Positions 1 to 8,349 of a stretch of DNA of 64,000 nucleotides are shown one piece after another. Source of the DNA: Trinickia sp. Y13 (GTDB lineage: Bacteria; Pseudomonadota; Gammaproteobacteria; Burkholderiales; Burkholderiaceae). The position numbers and the translations under genes were made by a program. Numbering within the stretch: the stretch's first letter is position 1; every line of letters begins with the position of its first letter. The notes under the pieces are model-generated. The model saw only the letters and a program-made list of their open reading frames with translations. It was not told the origin of the DNA and did not search any database. The DNA is taken from assembly GCF_029522115.1 (NCBI RefSeq), contig NZ_JAKWFK010000008.1:186001-250000 (forward strand), written 5' to 3'.

Positions 1-1044
1 GATGCAGCTTCGAGTATCGGCGGCGGCGCTACCGCGGCGGGCATGGGCCATATCGTCGTGATGAACGACTCGCCTGCGGAGTTGGCCCTGTCGAGCTATT
101 CGCGCGAGTTGTGGCTAGCGCTTGCGCCATCGTTGCGCGCGGCCGATGCGTTCGCCCGATGCGGCACCCTCTGGGTGGCGGCCGATGACGAAGAGTGGCG
201 AGCGGCGCAAACGCTCCATCATGTGTTGACCGGCGCGTGCGTGAAGGCCGACGTGCTCGATGCGGCTGCGCTGCGCGAGTGCGAGCCGTCGCTGGCGCCA
301 TCGCTCGCGGGCGGCTTGCTCGTGCCCGACGATGCTATCGTGTATGCGCCTCGCGCTGCGCAGTGGTTGCTCGAACATTCTTCAGGACACCGAAATATTC
401 GCGTGCGCCTTGGGTGCGCGGCCGCCGCGGTGACGCCGGGCGAGGTTCGCCTCGCGAATGGCGATCGCATCGGTGGCGGCCAGATCGTCATCGCAAATGG
501 CCTGACCGCGCGGGCACTCGTGCCGACGCTGCCGATCGAGCCCAAGAAGGGGCATCTGTTGATAACGGACCGCTACCGCGGCTACCTCAGTCATCAAGTT
601 CTCGAGCTCGGCTACATCAAAAGCGCGCATCAGGCGCAGGGCGCCTCGGTCGCGTTCAATGCGCAGCCACGCCCGACCGGACAGGTTTTACTCGGCTCGT
701 CGCGTCAGTTCGATACGCTCGATGCAGCCGTCGAGTGGCCCGTGCTAGCGCGGATGGTCGAACGCGCGGCGCGCTATTTGCCGGCTTTGCCGTCGCTCAA
801 TGCAATGCGGGCATGGACGGGCTTTCGTGCCGCCACGCCCGATGGGTTGCCGCTCATCGGGCCGGCGGGCGAGTCGTCACCCGGGGTTTGGGTCGCGGCC
901 GGGCACGAAGGCTTGGGCGTCACGACTTCGCTTGCGACGGCAAAACTGTTGGCGGCGCAAATCGCGGGCACGGACCCTGCCATCGATATCGCTCCGTACC
1001 GAGTCGACCGTTTCCGTATGGAGGCAAGCAGTGGTGGCCGATGA
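1..1044 (+). CDS. FAD-dependent D-hydroxyproline dehydrogenase-type subunit (HcnC-like), 5'-truncated
   Basis: DAO-superfamily flavoenzyme whose reading frame is open from the first base, so the true start and the N-terminal FAD dinucleotide-binding motif lie outside the window. The visible 347 residues begin with the part that follows the FAD motif (GGGATAAGMGH) and end with the family's C-terminal FAD region (GLPLIGPAG, then AAGHEGLGVTTSLATAKLLA). A [2Fe-2S] protein and a second FAD protein follow with overlapping ends. This three-gene set matches the HcnABC/D-hydroxyproline dehydrogenase organisation, where this subunit oxidises an N-containing substrate. An HcnC-like glycine or opine oxidase is an alternative; substrate is inferred, not seen. 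Confidence 0.8.
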   Translation, partial: DAASSIGGGATAAGMGHIVVMNDSPAELALSSYSRELWLALAPSLRAADAFARCGTLWVAADDEEWRAAQTLHHVLTGACVKADVLDAAALRECEPSLAPSLAGGLLVPDDAIVYAPRAAQWLLEHSSGHRNIRVRLGCAAAAVTPGEVRLANGDRIGGGQIVIANGLTARALVPTLPIEPKKGHLLITDRYRGYLSHQVLELGYIKSAHQAQGASVAFNAQPRPTGQVLLGSSRQFDTLDAAVEWPVLARMVERAARYLPALPSLNAMRAWTGFRAATPDGLPLIGPAGESSPGVWVAAGHEGLGVTTSLATAKLLAAQIAGTDPAIDIAPYRVDRFRMEASSGGR

Positions 1045-1300
1045 TGCGTTCGTTGTCGTGACGATCGATGGTGTCCCATTCACAGTGCCGGCGCAGACGA
1101 CGGCGGCTGCTGCCGTTTTCCGCCGCTACGGCATCCTCGGCACACGCATGTCGGTGAGCGGGCAGCCGCGCGCTGCCTTCTGTGCCATGGGCGTCTGCCA
1201 GGAGTGTCGCATGACGATCGACGCGCGCGCCCATGTTCTCGCTTGCCAAACGGTGTGCGGGAACGGGATGACGATTTCAACCGAGGCTGCGTCGTCATGA
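1031..1300 (+). CDS. (2Fe-2S)-binding subunit of the hydroxyproline-dehydrogenase-type complex (HcnA-like)
   Basis: Small ferredoxin-like electron-transfer subunit of 89 residues. Cysteines at about 51, 56, 59 and 72 (FCAMGVCQECRM, then LACQTV) give the expected [2Fe-2S] ligand pattern. Two consecutive GTG codons (1031 and 1034) are possible starts; both overlap the end of the upstream oxidase gene, and the stop shares an ATGA with the next gene, so the three genes are translationally coupled. In the family this subunit links the substrate-oxidising FAD subunit to the second flavoprotein. Confidence 0.82.
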   Translation: MVADDAFVVVTIDGVPFTVPAQTTAAAAVFRRYGILGTRMSVSGQPRAAFCAMGVCQECRMTIDARAHVLACQTVCGNGMTISTEAASS

Positions 1301-2565
1301 AAGCGGCATTCGATCTCGTCATCATCGGCGCCGGACCGGCCGGTCTCGCAGCCGCGCGCGCCGCAGCGTCGAGCGGCATGCGCATCGCGCTCGTCGACGA
1401 CAATCCTCGAGCGGGCGGGCAAGTGTGGCGTCAGGGCCCCGATACCGGCATGCCGCTCGCCATGCGCGAGACGCTCACGGATTTGCTTAGGAGCCCTAAC
1501 ATCACCCATTACGCAGGCGCGCGGGTGTCGTTGTTTTCCGGCGAGCACGAGATGGTGGTTTCGACGGCCTGCGCGAGTGGCGTTGTGTTGTCCTTTGGGC
1601 AACTGATCCTCGCCACGGGGGCGCGTGAGCGGTTGTTGCCGTTCCTCGGATGGACGCTGCCGGGGGTGACCGGCGCAGGCGCGCTCCAAGCGCTCATCAA
1701 AGGCGGTATGCCGGTGCAAGGCGAGCGGGTGGTGCTTGCGGGCAGCGGTCCCTTGTTGATTGCCGCGTTGGCGACGGCGCGAGCGGCCGGGGCGCGCGTC
1801 GTCGCCGTGCTCGAACAGACGCCGTGGCGCTCGCTGCTGCGCTTCGGCGTTTCGCTAGGCGCCACACCGGCCAAGGCACTGCAGGCGATTCAATTGACGC
1901 AGGGGTTCGCAACCGCCCGCTATTGCCCCGGCAGCGTCGTGCGGGAGGCGCTTGGTAGCGAGCGCGTCGAAGCCGTCGTCGTCCGCCGCGGCGCACGCGA
2001 GACGACGCTCGCGTGCGATCGGCTCGCATGCGGCTATGGCCTAGTGCCGAACGTGTCGCTTGCACAGGCGCTCGGATGCGGTCTCTCCGATGGCGCGATC
2101 GAGGTGGACGACGCGCAGCGCACATCGATGCCCGGCATTTGGGCTGCGGGCGAATGCACGGGCATCGGTGGCATGGAACTCGCGCGGGCGGAAGGGGAGA
2201 TCGCGGGTCTCGCCGCGAGTGGCCGTCCGATCGGCTTGCCGCTCCTGCGCACGCGCGCCAAATGGAAGCGTTTCGCGCAGCGCGTAGCGACCGCATTCGA
2301 GCTTGGGAACCTGGCGCTCACGCATCCTGCCGCCGAAACGATTTTTTGCCGTTGCGAGGACGTCACCTACGGCGAGGTCGCGGCGCATGGAAACTGGCGT
2401 GACGCGAAACTGCACACGCGATGCGGCATGGGTCCGTGCCAGGGACGTATTTGCGGCGCCGCGGCGCAGACGTATTTCGGTTGGAATGCCGCGACGCCGC
2501 GGCCGCCGTTCGCGCCCACGCCTATCGGCGCTTTGATGGATGCAGCGCTCGCACAAGAGCCATAA
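1297..2565 (+). CDS. NAD(P)/FAD-dependent oxidoreductase subunit with C-terminal [2Fe-2S] domain (HcnB-like)
   Basis: 422-residue flavoprotein beginning at the ATG of an ATGA overlap with the upstream ferredoxin gene. The N-terminus carries the FAD-binding GAGPAG motif (about residues 11-16) and a second nucleotide-binding region (LAGSGPLLIAAL). The C-terminal part has a BFD-like cysteine set: FCRCED near 350, then CGMGPCQGRIC near 376-386. This domain order is that of HcnB and of the alpha subunit of D-hydroxyproline dehydrogenases. It probably accepts electrons within the three-subunit membrane-associated complex. The stop codon lies in the loop of a hairpin. Confidence 0.82.
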   Translation: MKAAFDLVIIGAGPAGLAAARAAASSGMRIALVDDNPRAGGQVWRQGPDTGMPLAMRETLTDLLRSPNITHYAGARVSLFSGEHEMVVSTACASGVVLSFGQLILATGARERLLPFLGWTLPGVTGAGALQALIKGGMPVQGERVVLAGSGPLLIAALATARAAGARVVAVLEQTPWRSLLRFGVSLGATPAKALQAIQLTQGFATARYCPGSVVREALGSERVEAVVVRRGARETTLACDRLACGYGLVPNVSLAQALGCGLSDGAIEVDDAQRTSMPGIWAAGECTGIGGMELARAEGEIAGLAASGRPIGLPLLRTRAKWKRFAQRVATAFELGNLALTHPAAETIFCRCEDVTYGEVAAHGNWRDAKLHTRCGMGPCQGRICGAAAQTYFGWNAATPRPPFAPTPIGALMDAALAQEP

Positions 2566-2577
2566 GTGAGGCTCTTG
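2554..2577 (+). terminator. Stem-loop over the stop codon of the HcnB-like gene
   Basis: Perfect 8-bp stem CAAGAGCC / GGCTCTTG separated by an 8-base loop that contains the TAA stop codon. There is no T tract, so intrinsic termination is uncertain. It separates the oxidase operon from the AraC-type gene downstream. Confidence 0.45.
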
Positions 2578-2590
2578 CGCACCGCTCGCC

Positions 2591-2596
2591 TATAAT
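2591..2596 (+). promoter_or_regulatory. Candidate -10 hexamer for the PAS-AraC regulator gene
   Basis: A perfect TATAAT stands 56 bases before the regulator's ATG and just after the upstream hairpin. No convincing -35 hexamer is seen at 17 bases, so this is a tentative, possibly activator-dependent promoter. Confidence 0.35.
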
Positions 2597-2651
2597 CGAG
2601 GCGCTTTGCGCGGGTGCATGCCGACCGCGCCGTTTTCTGCGCCTTGTGACG

Positions 2652-3422
2652 ATGCCCCCGACCCTACCCTTGCCGCAAATGCCTGCCGCTGAAACGCTCG
2701 ATGACATGTTGCCGTACTACGCGCAGATCGAGCCGGTGCTCGATGCTTTGCCCGATTTGGTGTTCTTCGTGAAAGATCGCGCGGCACGCTATGCGCTCGT
2801 CAATCGCACGTTGGCGACTCGGTGCGGCTGCAAGGACAAACGCGGGATCGTGGGCAAGACGACGGAGGAAGTCTTCCCGTCCCGTTTCGGCGCGGCTTAC
2901 TTGGAGCAAGACGAATCGATCCTAAACGGCGGCGCGCAGATGATCGATCAACTCGAGTTGCATCTCTATCCGGGGCGTCAGCCGGGATGGTGCCTGACTT
3001 CGAAGGTGCCGCTGCGAAACGGCGCGGGGCAGATCGTCGGTATCGCGGGCGCATCGCGCGATCTCAAGGCCAACGAGCGAACCCATCCCGCCTATACGAA
3101 GCTCGCCGAAGTCGTGCAATACATTCAAGAGAATTATGTGCAGCCGCTCAATTTGACGCACCTTGCGCGAATGGCCGGAATGTCGGTCGCACAATTGGAA
3201 AGATATTTTCACAAAGTCTTTCATTTGACGCCGCGACAGGTGCTGCTCAAAACGCGCCTGGACGCCGCTACCGCGTTGCTTGCATCCAATGACAAGGTGA
3301 CCGACGTTGCCGCGCTGTGCGGTTACACCGATCACAGTGCGTTTACGCGCCAATTCAAAGCCACGGTGGGCGTCACGCCCAGCGAATATCGCGCCATGCT
3401 GCACGGCACTTCGCTTCGTTGA
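2652..3422 (+). CDS. PAS domain-containing AraC-family transcriptional regulator
   Basis: 256-residue cytoplasmic regulator. Residues of about 15-130 form a PAS-like sensor (LPDLVFFVKDRAARYALVNR, then GKTTEEVFP and VGIAGASRDL). The last 100 residues form an AraC/XylS double helix-turn-helix (LARMAGMSVAQLERYFHKVF and a second helix pair VTDVAALCGYTDHSAFTRQFK). The reading frame is open further upstream, but the ATG at 2652 gives the natural protein length. It lies 87 bases downstream of the hydroxyproline-dehydrogenase-type genes and most likely controls them. A PAS sensor in place of the usual cupin-type AraC sensor is notable. Confidence 0.85.
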   Translation: MPPTLPLPQMPAAETLDDMLPYYAQIEPVLDALPDLVFFVKDRAARYALVNRTLATRCGCKDKRGIVGKTTEEVFPSRFGAAYLEQDESILNGGAQMIDQLELHLYPGRQPGWCLTSKVPLRNGAGQIVGIAGASRDLKANERTHPAYTKLAEVVQYIQENYVQPLNLTHLARMAGMSVAQLERYFHKVFHLTPRQVLLKTRLDAATALLASNDKVTDVAALCGYTDHSAFTRQFKATVGVTPSEYRAMLHGTSLR

Positions 3423-3716
3423 AACGCGCATTCGATGCAATCGACGGCGGCCAAAATATATCGGGTCGTACGCGAATGGCATAAATCGCCGGGGATGTGG
3501 CGCATTTCGCCGTGGCGAATACGCCTCGGCATTCTTGACGCTTGCAAGCCGCTCCACCATAGTGGGTCACTGGTTCGATTCGAGTGGTCGGTCTCATGGT
3601 CAAGTATCTTCATCGAATCGAGCGGTTAGTCGCGCTCCCCTTCCCACCAACGAGCGCCTATTCGAAGCGAGGCGTCATCTGCGCTTCGTCTTCGTTCGTG
3701 CGCTGGGAGCACGGAC

Positions 3717-5033
3717 ATGCGTGATCAAACCGCTCGCGGTCCGAAGTTTCCCGTCGCCTGCGCGCGTTGCGGCGGCCGTATTTCGGAACCGGTTGCTTTC
3801 TGCCCCCACTGCGGCGCACACGCGCGCTTTGCCTTGGCTGGCGCCGCTTCGCCATCGCCCGCTGTGCATGACAGCGCTCCTCCGGCAGGCGGCGCGCGCG
3901 TCGAGCCGTCCATGCGCGCGTTCGATCCCGCCGATTTCGAGGGCGATCTTGATACCCCGTGGCCCGGGCCTCCGACACCGCTATTCGCTTCAGCCGACGG
4001 CAGAGTGCACGGGCGGGGACGCGCGCCCGCGTTTCGCGGTGCACGCCAGTGGAACGTCAAGGGCGGCATGGGGTTGGTTCTTGCCGCCTTCGTGGTGCTC
4101 TATGGCGGCGTGGTGCTGATGCACAAGTACGGATACGACCAACCGGCCGTGTCGCCCGTGTCTAGAGACTATCCATCGAAGGCCGTCGAAGGTTCGATCG
4201 GGCCGGGTGGGCCGGGCGACGCGCGTACCGCGCCGCCCGGCGGAAAGCTCGACGACTCGGTCCCGCCCGACATGTCGATCGCGAATTTGCCGCCGCCGGT
4301 CGCGTCGGTTGCCCCTCCAGTCGCCTCTGTCGCGCCTGCTGCTCCGGCCGCGCAAAGCCAAGCGCCCAGCGCCCCCGCACCAAGCCCGCCGTCCGCGACG
4401 ACGGTGCAAAGCCAGTCCACGCCCGCACCCAGCGCGCCGGTGCAGCCCGCCGTGACCGAAGGCGTCGTGCAAACGCAGCCGAACGGCGCGGACGTTCCGG
4501 ACAGGGGCCGTGCGCGGGGGAAAGCGCATGCGCGGACGCGCGGACGCGGGCATGCAAACGATGCTCGTGTGCGACCTGGCGATACCACGTACCTGCATAC
4601 CAGCGTGCAGTCACCATCTGAGGCTCAGCCGCAACCGCGGATGCAGGAAAAAGAGGCGCGCTCGGGGAGCGGCTCGATGACACGCACCCTGGACGGCGTG
4701 CAGACGCGGCTAGCAAAAAACGATTTGAGCGGAGCGCGGGCTTCGCTTGCCGGGGTATTGGCCGCCGATCCGCATAATGGTTACGCGCTCTCGTTGCGAG
4801 ATCAATTAGCCTCTCGCGAACAAGCGCGCGACGCGTCGTTGAACGCTGCGCGCGCTTGCGTGGTCCAGTCGCGCTGGCACTGCGTTTGGCACAACGCGGG
4901 CGCCGCACTCTCGGTTGATGCGAGCAGCACGGAGGCGAAAGCGCTCGTGGACCGTGCGATCATCGAGTCGGGCGCGGCGACCGCCCCGGCAGGCCCAGGT
5001 CCGGACAACGTCCAGGTGCCGATGGTGCAGTGA
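3717..5033 (+). CDS. Zinc-ribbon, single-pass membrane protein with Pro/Ala-rich linker
   Basis: 438-residue protein of unknown function. An N-terminal zinc ribbon has two CxxC knuckles (C15/C18 and C29/C32). A single membrane segment follows near residues 117-137 (GLVLAAFVVLYGGVVL). The middle is a long low-complexity stretch rich in proline, alanine and valine, then basic (GRARGKAHARTRGRGHA), which looks like a periplasmic spacer. The last 130 residues are helical and resemble tetratricopeptide-type repeats (ARASLAGVLAADPHNGYALSLRDQLASREQARDASLNAA). The ATG is preceded by GGAG. No informative neighbours; the following gene is convergent. Confidence 0.75.
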   Translation: MRDQTARGPKFPVACARCGGRISEPVAFCPHCGAHARFALAGAASPSPAVHDSAPPAGGARVEPSMRAFDPADFEGDLDTPWPGPPTPLFASADGRVHGRGRAPAFRGARQWNVKGGMGLVLAAFVVLYGGVVLMHKYGYDQPAVSPVSRDYPSKAVEGSIGPGGPGDARTAPPGGKLDDSVPPDMSIANLPPPVASVAPPVASVAPAAPAAQSQAPSAPAPSPPSATTVQSQSTPAPSAPVQPAVTEGVVQTQPNGADVPDRGRARGKAHARTRGRGHANDARVRPGDTTYLHTSVQSPSEAQPQPRMQEKEARSGSGSMTRTLDGVQTRLAKNDLSGARASLAGVLAADPHNGYALSLRDQLASREQARDASLNAARACVVQSRWHCVWHNAGAALSVDASSTEAKALVDRAIIESGAATAPAGPGPDNVQVPMVQ

Positions 5034-5036
5034 GGT

Positions 5037-6323
5037 TCATCGCTGCCGAAAATCCGCAATGGCATCGGCGGCGATCTTCGTCAAATACGTCGCTTCGGCG
5101 GCGGCCAGTCCCAACACCCCGTGCATCGACTCCAACCCGAAGCGAGCGAAAGGCGCGGGAATCGGCCGTTCTTCCGCGATAGCCGCCGCGAGCAGCTCTC
5201 CCGCGGCGGTCGTCGGCGCTACGCCGTGACCGCCGAAGCCGACCGCATGCCAAACGCCGTCGCGGCTTCGGCCGATCTGCGGCATCTTGCGTCGTCCATA
5301 GCTCATGAGGCCGCTCCATGCGTGCTCGAGCTTCACGCCTTGCAACTGCGGATAAACGCGCAACATATCGCGCATGAGCAGCTTTGCGATCGTGCGCGGG
5401 TCACGCTCGAAGATGGAGATGCGGCCGCCCCAAAGAATGCGCGTGTCGCGCAAGGGGCGGTAATAGTCGAACGAGAACCGCGTATCGTAGACGGCGGCCG
5501 CGCAATCGATGACGCCCTTGAGCCGGTCGCCGAGCGGCTCTGTTGCTACGACGTAGGTTGCGATCGGTAGGACCGCGCGCTCGACGGCGCGGTAAACGCC
5601 ACGCGCGTATCCGCCTGCCGCCATCACGACGTGCTGTGCCACGATCGAGCCATTAGGCGTCCTAACCAAATGGCGATCGCGCTCCGGCTCGAAGGCGAGG
5701 GCGGGGCTGTGTTCGTAGATGCGCACACCCGCGTCCGCCAACACTTTCGCGATGCCCAGCGCGTACTTGAGGGGATGAAAGTGGAACCCGTGCCGCTCCA
5801 GCAGGCCGCCATGATAACGATCGGTCTTCAGCCGCTCTCGCAAAGCGCTTATTGAAATCGGCTCCCATTCGACGCCGAACGACGTACGCATCAATTCGCG
5901 CTGGGCGGCCAGCGCATCCGGCCGCCCAAACCAATCGGCGAGGATGATGCCGGCCTGCACCACGTCGCACTCGATGCCGTGACGCGCGATGCGTTTGCCG
6001 ATGAGTTCGACGGCATCGAGCGTGAGCCGGTAGAGCGACCGCGCGTCGTGAGGCCCGAGCGCGCGCAGCAAATCGGCGCATTCAAGACTATAGCCGCCGA
6101 AAACGAAACCCCCGTTGCGCCCCGATGCGCCGAAGCCGATGCGTTCGGCTTCGAGCAGGACGATGTCGCGCATCCCGCGCTCTACGAGGCCGAGCGCCGT
6201 GGCCAGTCCGGCAAAGCCGCCGCCGACGATGCACACTCGCGCCTCTTCGCGCGATGCGCTCGCCGATGGATAAACGGCGCGTTCGACCGTGGCTTCGTAG
6301 TAACTCGATGCGGCTGTTCTCAT
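5037..6323 (-). CDS. FAD-dependent amine oxidase, PuuB/AmaA type (candidate L-pipecolate oxidase)
   Basis: 428-residue DAO-family flavoenzyme. It starts with the SYY motif typical of the PuuB/AmaA group, then the FAD-binding GGGFAG (about 34-39) and the covalent-FAD-region motif GFGASGRNGG (about 63-72). The C-terminal FAD segment reads FGGHGVAPTTAAGELLA. PuuB oxidises gamma-glutamylputrescine, and AmaA of Pseudomonas oxidises L-pipecolate to aminoadipate semialdehyde. No other putrescine genes are nearby, whereas enzymes for every step after pipecolate lie within 8 kb, so AmaA function is the better inference. Its stop lies only a few bases from the convergent zinc-ribbon gene. Confidence 0.78.
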   Translation of the reverse strand: MRTAASSYYEATVERAVYPSASASREEARVCIVGGGFAGLATALGLVERGMRDIVLLEAERIGFGASGRNGGFVFGGYSLECADLLRALGPHDARSLYRLTLDAVELIGKRIARHGIECDVVQAGIILADWFGRPDALAAQRELMRTSFGVEWEPISISALRERLKTDRYHGGLLERHGFHFHPLKYALGIAKVLADAGVRIYEHSPALAFEPERDRHLVRTPNGSIVAQHVVMAAGGYARGVYRAVERAVLPIATYVVATEPLGDRLKGVIDCAAAVYDTRFSFDYYRPLRDTRILWGGRISIFERDPRTIAKLLMRDMLRVYPQLQGVKLEHAWSGLMSYGRRKMPQIGRSRDGVWHAVGFGGHGVAPTTAAGELLAAAIAEERPIPAPFARFGLESMHGVLGLAAAEATYLTKIAADAIADFRQR

Positions 6324-6343
6324 TGATGCGCCCTATGTCAAAG

Positions 6344-7282
6344 TTACGCCAGGTGTTTCGAGATCGCCCGGGCGACGTCCGCTATGGCCGCGTCGCGCGC
6401 ACGTGCAGGCGCCTGCGTTTGCGTCAGGTAAGCGGTGACGACGATCGGCGCACGATCCTGCGGCCAAAGAAGCCCGATATCGTTGGTCGTGCCGCGCTCC
6501 CCGGTGCCCGTTTTGTCGGCGACGCGCCATGCTCGCGGCACGCCCGCGCGCAGCCGCGCATCGCCTGTGCGATTGCCCACGCCCCAGGCGAGTAGTCGCG
6601 CACGCGAAGGCGCGGATAAAGCATCGCCAAGCAGCACGGATTGCACGTTGCCGAGCATCGCCAGCGGCGTGGTGGTATCGCGCGGATCGTCGGGGACCGC
6701 CTCGTTCAGCGACGGCTCGTTCCGGTCGAGACGCGTGACAGTATCGCCCAACTGCCTCATGAATGCCGTGAAGCCGGGCGGTCCGTTCACCGTGTCGAGC
6801 AGCAGGTTCGCCGCCGTGTTGTCGCTCATCGTGACGATCGCATCGCACAGTTCGCCGATGCTCATGCCGGGCTCGCCGATATGCTTGCTCGCCACGGGCG
6901 CATATTGCTCGATACGGTCAGCGCCGAACACGATGCGCCGATCGAGATCCTCTTGGCCACGATCGACGCGCGCCAGCACCTGGGCGGCAAGCATCAGTTT
7001 GAATGTGCTGCAAGTCGGAAAACGCTCGCCGGTTCGATGGCCGGCACACATACCCGTTTCGAGATCGAGTATCGCTACGCCGAGCCGCCCGTCGACGCTT
7101 CGCTCGATGGCGGCCAGTTCGGATTCGATCGCTTTCGCTTGGGCGTCGAGCCGCGGCGATGGCTTCGCCGCGAACTCATGGGAGCCCGCCCGCGATTTCG
7201 AGCTGGGCCCGGCCAACACCTGAGTCGATAGGCCAGCTATGATGCCGCCCACTGCGGTTCCCAGGAATTTTCTTCTTTTCAT
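6344..7282 (-). CDS. penA: Class A beta-lactamase, PenA type, with Tat-like signal
   Basis: 312-residue serine beta-lactamase precursor. All class A motifs are present: STFK with the nucleophile at S92 (Ambler 70) preceded by C91, SDN at 153-155, the omega-loop Glu in EPSLNEA at 189 (Ambler 166) and KTGTG at 257-261. The N-terminus MKRRKFLGTAVGG carries a twin-arginine motif, so export by Tat is likely. The start at 7282 was chosen over an upstream in-frame codon because it gives this signal peptide. A LysR regulator is divergently transcribed 106 bases away, the usual penA/penR arrangement. Hydrolysis spectrum cannot be read from the sequence. Confidence 0.93.
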   Translation of the reverse strand: MKRRKFLGTAVGGIIAGLSTQVLAGPSSKSRAGSHEFAAKPSPRLDAQAKAIESELAAIERSVDGRLGVAILDLETGMCAGHRTGERFPTCSTFKLMLAAQVLARVDRGQEDLDRRIVFGADRIEQYAPVASKHIGEPGMSIGELCDAIVTMSDNTAANLLLDTVNGPPGFTAFMRQLGDTVTRLDRNEPSLNEAVPDDPRDTTTPLAMLGNVQSVLLGDALSAPSRARLLAWGVGNRTGDARLRAGVPRAWRVADKTGTGERGTTNDIGLLWPQDRAPIVVTAYLTQTQAPARARDAAIADVARAISKHLA

Positions 7283-7388
7283 CTCGTTCGCTCCGGTGGA
7301 AAAGGCAATGAATATCGCGCTTGCGGCGGTTGGCGACAATCGATGATAACTTTTCAGACACATAACCATTTCTTTTGGGTTCGCGAGC

Positions 7389-8255
7389 ATGGCCAAACAT
7401 CTACCGCTCAATGCGCTGCGCGCGTTCGAATCGTCGGCGCGTCATTTGAGCTTCACGCGCGCGGCGCGCGAACTGAACGTGACGCAGGCCGCCGTCAGCC
7501 AGCAAGTGCGGGCGCTCGAGGAGAGGCTCGGCGCTCGACTCTTCACGCGTTTGCCACGCGGTCTCGGGATGACCGACGAGGGGCTTGCGTTGCTGCCGGT
7601 CCTGTCCGATGCGTTCGCGCGGATCGAGGCGGTCCTGCGGCAGTTCGAGGGTGGACATTTCCACGAAGTGCTGACGGTGGGCGTCGTCGGCACGTTCGCC
7701 GTCGGCTGGCTCATGCCGCGATTGAATCGCTTTCGTGCGGCGCATCCATTCGTCGAATTGCGGCTCCTGACGCACAACAATCTGGTCGATTTCGCGGCGG
7801 AAGGGTTCGATTTCGCCATTCGCTTCGGCGACGGCAATTGGCCGGGCACGCAGGCGACGGCATTGCTCGATGCGCCGCTGACCGTCTTGTGCACGCCCGA
7901 ATTGGCCAAACGCCTGCATGCGCCGCGCGATCTTGCCGGGCAAACGCTGCTGCGCTCGTATCGCCGCGACGAGTGGGCGCTCTGGTTTGCTCAGGCGGGA
8001 TTGCCCGGCGGAGCGATTCGCGGGCCGGTGTTCGATTCGTCGCGCTTGATGATCGAGGCCGCAATGCAAGGAGCGGGCGTCGCGCTTGCGCCGGCGCGGA
8101 TGTTCGAGCGCGAGATTCAAGCCGGGCGTCTCGTGCGCGCGTTCGAACTCGAGGTCGACACCGGGAGCTATTGGTTGACCTGGCTCAAATCCAAACGCAT
8201 GACGGCGGCCATGCAGGCGTTTCGCGCTTGGATCGTGGCCGAGGCGGCGCTGTAG
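7389..8255 (+). CDS. penR: LysR-family regulator of the beta-lactamase (AmpR/PenR type)
   Basis: 288-residue LysR-type activator. The N-terminal winged helix-turn-helix reads NALRAFESSARHLSFTRAARELNVTQAAVSQQV, characteristic of the AmpR/GcvA branch. The effector-binding domain covers roughly residues 90-285, with FRAAHPFVELRLLTHNNLVDF as in AmpR. The gene is divergent from the class A beta-lactamase, sharing a 106-base intergenic region that should hold the LysR operator. By analogy with AmpR it would respond to muropeptides or UDP-MurNAc-pentapeptide. Ends tail to tail with the next LysR gene. Confidence 0.88.
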   Translation: MAKHLPLNALRAFESSARHLSFTRAARELNVTQAAVSQQVRALEERLGARLFTRLPRGLGMTDEGLALLPVLSDAFARIEAVLRQFEGGHFHEVLTVGVVGTFAVGWLMPRLNRFRAAHPFVELRLLTHNNLVDFAAEGFDFAIRFGDGNWPGTQATALLDAPLTVLCTPELAKRLHAPRDLAGQTLLRSYRRDEWALWFAQAGLPGGAIRGPVFDSSRLMIEAAMQGAGVALAPARMFEREIQAGRLVRAFELEVDTGSYWLTWLKSKRMTAAMQAFRAWIVAEAAL

Positions 8256-8349
8256 CCCGCGCTATCGCGCGCCCGCGGCACGATATCGGCGGCGCCATGA
8301 TGATGCGCTTATGCAGTCGGCCGGGCAGACCGGCTCTTGCCGCCGACCG

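Noticed and set aside
3435-3629. 64-codon frame between the AraC-type and zinc-ribbon genes
   Set aside because: No ribosome binding site or family resemblance; treated as intergenic.
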